This document shows, one piece after another, positions 14,189 to 18,749 of a stretch of DNA of 18,749 nt. Origin of the DNA: CAZYWA01 sp964650975 [NCBI: uncultured bacterium] (GTDB taxonomy: Bacteria > JADJOY01); the NCBI GenBank assembly GCA_964650975.1, contig CAZYWA010000100.1, forward strand, positions 1 through 18,749, written 5' to 3'. Made by a program: the position numbers and the translations under genes. A model generated the notes under the pieces. That model searched no databases and was not told the origin of the DNA. It was given only the letters and a program-made list of their open reading frames with translations. How positions within the stretch are numbered: position 1 is the first letter of the stretch; each line of letters begins with the position of its first letter.

Positions 14189-15225
14189 CGGCGCCTTCCC
14201 GAGCGCGACGCACCGCGATTCGCGGCGATCGGCCCACCCAGAGCGTCCCGGCCGACTTGCTCGAGGATCGATGCCGCCACCGCATCGGTGAGGGGCCGTC
14301 CTGGCTCGGTGTCGAAGAGGTACGGCACCTGCACCATTGGTCCCGGGATCTCGGCGCGGAGCCTTTCGAGGTAGCCGTCGCCGAGGCGGCGCCGTTCGAG
14401 CACACGCTCGGCCCCTTCGACGAGCGCGGTCGCCACCTTCGAGTCGAGCTCGACGCCAGACTCGGTCGCGAGCTTCGACGGGTTGGCTCGCACCTTCTCC
14501 CACAGACCGGCGAGCGGCGCGGGAACGACCTCCGGGTAGACACCGTTCACGAAGGTGGTGCCGCGGTGCATGCCGACGTCATGACGGACGGTGTGGTCGA
14601 GCTCGATCGCTTCGTTGACCGGCATCTCCTCCGGCAGCGTGACGATGTGGAACGCGGTGTGCGCCGGGTCGGTCAAGAGCTTCAGCACGTCCTTGGTGTA
14701 GTGATGGATGGGACCGACGCGGATCGTGTCGAGAATGCCCTGGGGCGTCTTGAAGAGACTGACGCCGTGGCCGGTGGCCGGCGCGTCGAACACGATGCGA
14801 TCGAATTGCACGCCCTTGATCCCCGAGCCGTCGGGCTGGCAGAGGAACCACATCTTCCCCAGGATGAAGAGCTCCTCGAGCCCGGGCGCTGCCGCGATGA
14901 AGTAGTGGAAGAGATCCCGCTTCAGCAGCTGATCGTAGAGCAGCTTCACCTTGAGCTTGAGGATCAGGAACTCCTCGAGGCTCTCGCGGCCGGAAATGTT
15001 GGTGGCCCACAGGTTGGGCTCGACGAGGCGGGTCTTGTAGACGAGCTTCGAGGTCCCCAGGCAGTGGCTGAGCCCCTCGCGAGCGTCCGATCCGAGCAGC
15101 AGCGTCTTGAGCCCGGCGCGGGCCGCGTTGAGCGCGATCGCCGCTGCGAACGTGCTCTTCCCGACGCCGCCCTTCCCGGCGACGACGAGAATGCGGCGAT
15201 CGAGGCTCAGGTCGACCTGATCCAT
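14185..15225 (-). CDS. ArsA/Get3-family ATPase with complete deviant Walker A
   Basis: 346 residues from ATG at 15225; a GTG at 15258 in frame would add 11 residues, and neither start has a Shine-Dalgarno. The P-loop AGKGGVGKST (16-25) contains both the signature Lys18 and the nucleotide-binding Lys23. Switch I is changed to GSDAREGL (45-52), keeping Asp47 but losing the proline and asparagine of the usual DPAHNL. Switch II FDAPATGHG (146-154) is well conserved. The middle region (about 84-125) is hydrophobic and helical (FLILKLKVKLLYDQLL..., then ELFILGKMWFL) and could be the client-binding subdomain. It is first in a minus-strand pair with the variant ATPase, with a four-base overlap, so stoichiometric synthesis is likely. 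It diverges from the ParA-like gene across 221 bases. Confidence 0.88.
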   Translation of the reverse strand: MDQVDLSLDRRILVVAGKGGVGKSTFAAAIALNAARAGLKTLLLGSDAREGLSHCLGTSKLVYKTRLVEPNLWATNISGRESLEEFLILKLKVKLLYDQLLKRDLFHYFIAAAPGLEELFILGKMWFLCQPDGSGIKGVQFDRIVFDAPATGHGVSLFKTPQGILDTIRVGPIHHYTKDVLKLLTDPAHTAFHIVTLPEEMPVNEAIELDHTVRHDVGMHRGTTFVNGVYPEVVPAPLAGLWEKVRANPSKLATESGVELDSKVATALVEGAERVLERRRLGDGYLERLRAEIPGPMVQVPYLFDTEPGRPLTDAVAASILEQVGRDALGGPIAANRGASRSGRRR

Positions 15226-15446
15226 CGGAGAGGAGCGGACCGCGAAATCGGGGCGCACCGCGGCGGGACGTTGCGCAGCACCCTCGATGCAAGCGCGGCC
15301 GCGGGCGCGCGAAAGTAGCCCAACGTCCCGGGTGGGTCAATCCGCTGGGCGCGCCCGCGGCACGTCCGGCGAGCCTACGCCGCCGTGCCTTTCTCGGTTA
15401 TCCCTCCGCTCTCGATCGGGCGGCCCCGCCGCGACCACCCCCGTCC
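15226..15446. promoter_or_regulatory. Divergent regulatory region with two interleaved perfect inverted repeats
   Basis: This region lies between the Get3-like pair and the ParA-like gene. CGGGACGTTG (15264-15273) is perfectly complementary to CAACGTCCCG (15321-15330). GCCGCGGGCGCGC (15298-15310) is perfectly complementary to GCGCGCCCGCGGC (15349-15361). The order A-B-A'-B' means both stems together would form a pseudoknot, or they are alternatives. As DNA the A arms could be two operator half-sites 57 bases apart. No clear -35/-10 pair was found. Confidence 0.5.
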
Positions 15447-16220
15447 ATGACCCGGCGCATCGCGTTCATCAACGAGAAGGGCGGCAGCCTCAAGACCACG
15501 CTCACCGTGAACGTGGGAGGCTACTTCGCGCTGCGCCGGAAGGAGCGGGTGCTGATCGTCGACCTCGACCCGCAGGGCCACGCGGGGAAGTGCCTGGGTC
15601 TCGACGTGCGCGGCGCCGAGCGTACCGTGCGCGATCTGCTGGTCGACCCCGCCCTCCATCCCCGCGACGTGGCGATACCGTCGCGGGTCGAGGGGCTCGA
15701 CGTGATCGTCAGCAACAAGAGCCTCACCAACCTGCCAATCACCTCCGACGCCGACTCGGACTGGGTGCAGCGCCTCGGCAAACAGATCGCCAAGGTGCGC
15801 GGCTACGACTGGATCCTCTTCGACTCGCCGCCCTCGCTGGGCCTCCTGTCGATGAGCGTGCTGGTCGCCACCACCGAGGTGGTGATCCCGGTGAACCTCA
15901 CGTTCCTGGCGCTCGACGGCTGCGCCGAGATCGTCGACACCATCGAGACGCTCAAGCAGCGCTACCACCGGAGCGAGCTGCGCATCACGCTGGTGGTGCC
16001 CACGCTCTACCGCCCGACACGGCTCGCCAACGAGATCCTCGACAAGCTCGGCGAGCACTTTCCCGGGCGGGTCGCGAAGACCGTGATCGGCTACAACGTC
16101 AAGATCGACGAAGCGCAGAGCCACGGCCTCACGATCTTCGAGTACGCTCCCGAGAGTGCCGGTGCGGAAGCCTTCGAAGCCCTCGCGCGGGAGATCCTCA
16201 GGAAGGGCGACAAGGGCTGA
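15447..16220 (+). CDS. ParA/MinD-family ATPase (Soj-like), variant Walker A
   Basis: 257 residues from ATG at 15447; no Shine-Dalgarno. The deviant Walker A reads NEKGGSLKTT (9-18): signature Lys11 and nucleotide-binding Lys16 are kept, but the usual GVG is GSL, still within the KGGxxK[ST] consensus. Walker A' is VLIVDLDPQG (35-44) and Walker B is WILFDSPPS (122-130), both typical of ParA. Residues 138-175 match the ParA segment around VIPVNLTFLALDG. The length fits a chromosomal ParA without an N-terminal DNA-binding domain. ParA proteins dimerise with ATP, bind DNA non-specifically and position cargo such as plasmids, chemoreceptor clusters, carboxysomes or storage granules. No parB is present. 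The next gene, 25 bases downstream, is an acyltransferase with a ParB-like N-terminal motif, suggesting it is the cargo or adaptor. Confidence 0.9.
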   Translation: MTRRIAFINEKGGSLKTTLTVNVGGYFALRRKERVLIVDLDPQGHAGKCLGLDVRGAERTVRDLLVDPALHPRDVAIPSRVEGLDVIVSNKSLTNLPITSDADSDWVQRLGKQIAKVRGYDWILFDSPPSLGLLSMSVLVATTEVVIPVNLTFLALDGCAEIVDTIETLKQRYHRSELRITLVVPTLYRPTRLANEILDKLGEHFPGRVAKTVIGYNVKIDEAQSHGLTIFEYAPESAGAEAFEALAREILRKGDKG

Positions 16221-16245
16221 GCCCTCCCCGGAACCCGGCCGATCG

Positions 16246-17664
16246 ATGTCATCCAAGTCCGTTCTCGGGCGCGACCCGTTCTCGAGCTTCACCAGCGCAC
16301 CTCGAACGCCGGCCCTGAAGCCGGGAACCACACCTCCGCCGGCGAACGAACCGGTCGCCGCGCAGCCGCCGCCACGTCACGCCAAGGAAGGCGCCGAGTC
16401 CCGCGAGCGGCGCGGCGCCCCCCCCGCCTCGCCTCGCGTCCGTGCGCTGGTGATCGAGACCGGCGAGCCGCGTGCTCGCAAGCTCAAGACTGCCGTGCGG
16501 AAGCCGGCCCGCTCGGCCGCGAGCGCGCCCACCGCCGACGCATACGGCCGCCTCGAGAGGCGTCTCGAGCGAGCGCTGGGCGACGCACCGCGCACGCAGC
16601 AGCGCGACGTCGAGCGAACGCTGCGCGTGGTTCGTGACCGGCCGGAACGGGGCGAATCCAACCAAGCCGCCGGACGGGTCGAGGAAATCGACCGGCGAAT
16701 CGAGGACCTTCTCTCCGCCGCGAAGCGAGGACTCTCGGGCGCCGCCCGTCCGGAAGGGATCTCCGACGAAGCGTTGCAGCAAGTGAGCCTGGTGCGCCGG
16801 CTGATCGAGCTGCTGAACGGCGCGCGGGAGCTGGCCGGTCTCGGCGCGCTCAAGTCGCTGTGGCGCGAGGCGGCCGCTCCGCCCGAGACCGGCGACGATC
16901 CGTCCGGGATCGACCGGGTCTTCGCCGCGCGCCTCGAGCCGATCCTCGAATTCCTCTACGACACCTACTGGCGCGTCGAGGTCGAGGGACTCGAGCACGT
17001 GCCCACGTCGAAGCGCGCGCTGCTGGTCGCGAACCACGCGGGGCTCCTGCCCTACGACGGCCTGATGATCGATCGCGCGGTGCGCACCCACCACCCGGCG
17101 CACCGCGAGGTGCGCTTCCTGGTCGACGACACCGCCTACCACTTCCCGGTGATCGGCCCGATCGTGGCGCGGCTGGGCGGCGTCCGGGCGTCGGCCGAGA
17201 ATACCGAGCGGTTGCTGCGCCAGGATCAGCTGGCGTGCGTCTTCCCCGAAGGGATCAAGGGGATGACCAAGCGCTACCGGTCTCGCTACCAGCTGCAGCG
17301 CTTCGGCCGCGGCGGCTTCGTGACCACCGCGCTCAGGACCCGTTCGCCGATCGTACCGACCGCGGTGATCGGTAGCGAGGAGATTCACCCGATCGTGGCG
17401 CGCCTCGACTGGCTGGGCCGGCTCGTCGGGCTACCGATCACACCCGTCACACCGACGCTGCCACTGCTGGGACCGCTGGGCCTGATCCCGCTGCCCAGCA
17501 AATGGCGCATCCGGTTCTCGGCACCGATCTCGGTCGAGCGCTACGACCCGGAAGACGCGAGCGACTATCTGATCGTGAGCCGCGTCCGCGACGAGGTGCG
17601 GGCAACCGTCCAGCAACTGATCGACGAGGGACGGGACCGCCATCCCCGGCGCTTCTTCGGCTGA
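16246..17664 (+). CDS. PlsC-like lysophospholipid acyltransferase with long basic N-terminal extension
   Basis: 472 residues from ATG at 16246; the frame is open to a GTG at 16156 inside the ParA-like gene, which is less likely. Residues 1-95 are Pro/Ala/Arg/Lys-rich and probably disordered, beginning MSSKSVLGRDPFSSF. Residues about 98-165 are charged and helical, possibly a coiled coil. From about 230 the acyltransferase domain begins: NHAGLLPYDG (263-272, His264 and Asp271 presumed catalytic), GGVRAS (311-316) and FPEG (333-336), with a C-terminal LPSKWRIRFSAPI segment usual in this group. PlsC enzymes move acyl chains from acyl-CoA or acyl-ACP to lysophospholipid; the exact acceptor here is unknown. 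Typical PlsC proteins are about 240-280 residues, so the first ~230 residues are an addition. Co-transcription with the ParA-like gene is expected. Confidence 0.87.
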   Translation: MSSKSVLGRDPFSSFTSAPRTPALKPGTTPPPANEPVAAQPPPRHAKEGAESRERRGAPPASPRVRALVIETGEPRARKLKTAVRKPARSAASAPTADAYGRLERRLERALGDAPRTQQRDVERTLRVVRDRPERGESNQAAGRVEEIDRRIEDLLSAAKRGLSGAARPEGISDEALQQVSLVRRLIELLNGARELAGLGALKSLWREAAAPPETGDDPSGIDRVFAARLEPILEFLYDTYWRVEVEGLEHVPTSKRALLVANHAGLLPYDGLMIDRAVRTHHPAHREVRFLVDDTAYHFPVIGPIVARLGGVRASAENTERLLRQDQLACVFPEGIKGMTKRYRSRYQLQRFGRGGFVTTALRTRSPIVPTAVIGSEEIHPIVARLDWLGRLVGLPITPVTPTLPLLGPLGLIPLPSKWRIRFSAPISVERYDPEDASDYLIVSRVRDEVRATVQQLIDEGRDRHPRRFFG

Positions 17665-17671
17665 GGTTTCC

Positions 17672-17694
17672 CGGGGGGCTGTTCCAGCCCCCCG
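17672..17694 (+). terminator. GC-rich hairpin after the acyltransferase gene
   Basis: CGGGGGGCTG (17672-17681), loop TTC, and CAGCCCCCCG (17685-17694) form a perfect 10-bp stem only seven bases after the stop codon. It is not followed by a T-run, so intrinsic termination would depend on the next hairpin. Confidence 0.5.
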
Positions 17695-17723
17695 CCCCGA
17701 AAAAAGTGCGATTTTTTCGGGGC
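17694..17723. terminator. Bidirectional terminator-like hairpin with A/T tracts in the stem
   Basis: GCCCCGAAAAAA (17694-17705) and TTTTTTCGGGGC (17712-17723) are perfectly complementary around a GTGCGA loop. The symmetric A6/T6 tracts could serve the convergent acyltransferase and phaR transcripts. The T-run is inside the stem rather than after it, so this is not a textbook intrinsic terminator. It shares base 17694 with the preceding hairpin. Confidence 0.5.
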
Positions 17724-17860
17724 CTCACCCCCGAGTCGGCTCGCGTTGCTCGCCGCGCGCCTCCGGCGCGGTGCTTCTGCAGCGACCCACCGCCGCAACG
17801 GGCCCGGAGGGGGGCTTTCGCACCGCCGGGCTCGTGCGCCAAGCATTCACAAACTCTGAC

Positions 17861-17894
17861 GTTTCCTCGGGGGCTCTTCCAGCCCCGAGGAAAC
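17861..17894. terminator. Long hairpin just after the phaR stop
   Basis: GTTTCCTCGGGG (17861-17872) and CCCCGAGGAAAC (17883-17894) form a perfect 12-bp stem around a 10-base loop that can add two more pairs after one bulged G. It begins 13 bases past the end of the minus-strand phaR-like gene. No T-run follows on that strand. The left part repeats the sequence at 17666-17691. Confidence 0.5.
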
Positions 17895-17907
17895 GACCGC
17901 AGTTCTG

Positions 17908-18549
17908 CTAGGCGACCTCGGCGTCGGACGCGGTGCGGCCGTTGGCGGTGGCGCGGCGACGACGGCGACGCCCGGCGGCTTCGCCGGCTCGCGACTTGCG
18001 CGCGAGCTCGGCTTCGAGCTCGGCGATCTTGCGCTCCATCTCGCGAACCTGGCCGTGGAGCGAAGAGATTCCGGTCACCTTCTCGAGCGCGAAGCGCATG
18101 CGCTCGTCGAACTTCTTCTGGAAATCCTCGACGCCGCGGCGCGGCGCGCTGAAGATCTCGCGCACCACCTCGCGCGCTTCGTCGAGGGTGATCTCGCCGC
18201 GCTCGAAGAGCTTCAGGATGCCCTTCTCGGTGTCCTCGAGGGCGTCCTTGAGCGGTGCCAGGGCCGCCTGCGGGTTCACGCGCGCCACCAGCTCCTGCAG
18301 CGACTCGCCGCTCTGCTGGATGATGCGCTTCAGGAAGTTGAGCGGCAGCACGCTGTGCCGCGCCTTCTCCTCCTCGAGGATGATCTGAGTCAGCGTGACG
18401 GCGGTGAGATCTTCCTTGGAGCGGTTGTCGATGACCTGGATGTCTTCGCCGCGCTTCACCATGTCGGCGATCTCGTGGAGCGTGACGTAGGTGCTCGAAT
18501 CGAGGTCGTAGAGCTTCCGGTTGCCGTACCGCTTGATGACCTTGGGCAT
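17908..18549 (-). CDS. phaR: PhaR-like polyhydroxyalkanoate synthesis regulator
   Basis: 213 residues from ATG at 18549, with GGGAG six bases upstream. Residues 2-60 are the hallmark PHB/PHA accumulation regulator DNA-binding domain (KVIKRYGNRKLYDLDSSTYV, then VIDNRSKEDLTAVTL). Residues 66-118 contain the usual LPLNFLKRIIQQSG segment. Residues 130-160 are helical, and 161-185 have heptad-spaced Leu/Val/Met/Ile consistent with a coiled coil. The tail carries six consecutive arginines (194-199), then a short acidic end. PhaR proteins of this type bind DNA and PHA granules, repressing phasin and often their own genes until granules form. This implies that the organism makes polyhydroxyalkanoate, though no synthase or phasin gene is in the window. 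Autoregulation is plausible given the palindrome upstream. The arginine tract is an additional DNA- or RNA-binding possibility. Confidence 0.9.
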   Translation of the reverse strand: MPKVIKRYGNRKLYDLDSSTYVTLHEIADMVKRGEDIQVIDNRSKEDLTAVTLTQIILEEEKARHSVLPLNFLKRIIQQSGESLQELVARVNPQAALAPLKDALEDTEKGILKLFERGEITLDEAREVVREIFSAPRRGVEDFQKKFDERMRFALEKVTGISSLHGQVREMERKIAELEAELARKSRAGEAAGRRRRRRATANGRTASDAEVA

Positions 18550-18555
18550 GACACT

Positions 18556-18560
18556 CTCCC
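18556..18560 (-). promoter_or_regulatory. Ribosome binding site of phaR
   Basis: GGGAG on the minus strand lies six bases before the ATG at 18549 and supports that start. Confidence 0.6.
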
Positions 18561-18591
18561 GCCGCGGCGCCGCGACGCATGGCGCGCCGGA

Positions 18592-18615
18592 GGATCACGA
18601 CGCACTGCGTGATCC
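18592..18615. promoter_or_regulatory. Palindrome upstream of phaR (operator candidate)
   Basis: GGATCACG (18592-18599) and CGTGATCC (18608-18615) are perfect 8-base arms with an 8-base spacer, 43-66 bases before the start codon. On the minus strand TTGACG (18641-18636) followed after 18 bases by TTGGAT (18617-18612) could be the promoter, in which case the palindrome covers the -10 and start site, as expected for a repressor site. Confidence 0.45.
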
Positions 18616-18749
18616 AACCACCGGATGGCGCGGAGCGTCAACCAGCGCCCTGGAGGTGCCCAGGCACCACCCCAGCCGGCCGTCCCGGCTGCGGACCACT
18701 GGAGTCCGAAGGTGTGGACAAAATCGGATCATTGCCCGGAGCGCTTCCT
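18616..18749. other. Upstream noncoding segment with three further short inverted repeats
   Basis: GGTGCC/GGCACC (18655-18668), CAGCCGG/CCGGCTG (18673-18691) and CGGAC/GTCCG (18692-18708) follow one another closely. No coding frame with protein-like character reaches the window edge. The segment could be promoter DNA, the terminator of a gene beyond the window, or part of a structured RNA; nothing decides between these. Confidence 0.3.

Larger units (their letters stand above)
17665..17907. repeat. Structured intergenic element bounded by near-identical 26-base direct repeats
   Basis: The copies at 17666-17691 and 17861-17886 match at 23 of 26 positions and each forms a hairpin with downstream sequence. 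Between them are a third strong hairpin (17694-17723) and a weaker one (GCCCGG 17802-17807 with CCGGGC 17826-17831). The element fills the whole gap between the acyltransferase and phaR stops. It reads through in one frame but has no plausible start or protein character. It resembles a REP/MITE-like dispersed element or a compound bidirectional terminator; copy number in the genome cannot be judged here. Confidence 0.55.

Noticed and set aside
13031-15225. An arsenic resistance operon based on the ArsA-like genes
   Set aside because: There is no arsB, arsC, arsR or arsD in the window, and the motif pattern fits Get3-like pairs better.
16249-17388. A 379-codon minus-strand frame opposite the acyltransferase
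   Set aside because: The sense strand carries the full PlsC motif set; the antisense frame is a codon-bias artefact.
17502-18152. A plus-strand open frame running through the intergenic element into phaR
   Set aside because: It starts inside the acyltransferase, reads antisense to phaR, and in the spacer only translates the hairpin repeats.
18592-18708. A tRNA or other known structured RNA upstream of phaR
   Set aside because: No acceptor stem, T-loop motif or other recognisable RNA signature was found; the hairpins do not form a cloverleaf.
1-18749. CRISPR arrays, insertion sequences or prophage genes
   Set aside because: No regularly spaced repeats, transposase, integrase or phage-like products were seen on either strand.

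Overview
The window is very GC-rich, gene-dense chromosomal DNA. A PhaR-type polyhydroxyalkanoate regulator, an adjacent pair of ArsA/Get3-family ATPases, several YfhO-like membrane proteins and many genes with weak or absent Shine-Dalgarno sequences suggest a deltaproteobacterial-grade lineage (Myxococcota or a relative). That placement is an inference from gene content; there is no rRNA or other marker here. No tRNA, rRNA, CRISPR array, transposase or phage gene was seen. Thirteen protein genes are supported, the first cut by the left edge.

Bases 1-9606 form a membrane/surface-glycan block. Three YfhO-family (GT-C-like) polytopic proteins (3-1655 +, 2603-5137 -, 7180-9606 +) share a C-terminal signature. 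A fourth, more distant polytopic protein (5134-7038 -) overlaps one of them by ATGA. A membrane-anchored SGNH hydrolase-like protein (1652-2611 +) overlaps the first paralogue in the same way. This gene set suits modification of an undecaprenyl-linked surface polymer in the periplasm, but no substrate can be named.

Bases 9560-13030 carry an unrecognised membrane protein, a SEC-C zinc-motif protein with a 17-histidine tract, and a radical SAM enzyme with a compact SPASM-like C terminus.

Bases 13031-17664 hold three deviant-Walker-A ATPases in a row. Two ArsA/Get3-like ATPases overlap by ATGA on the minus strand and diverge from a ParA-like ATPase. The ParA-like gene is followed 25 bp later by a PlsC-like acyltransferase with an unusual, basic, disordered-looking N terminus that starts with an LGRDPF motif. 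The shared upstream region holds two interleaved perfect inverted repeats.

Bases 17665-18749 contain a structured intergenic element flanked by near-identical 26-nt repeats, then the PhaR-like regulator on the minus strand with a palindrome in its likely promoter. The most promising candidate for an undescribed system is the ParA / LGRDPF-acyltransferase pair, possibly working with the Get3-like pair and PhaR in positioning or building a membrane- or granule-associated structure. Three of the four convergent gene junctions have no spacer or overlap; only the junction before phaR has a spacer and terminator-like hairpins.
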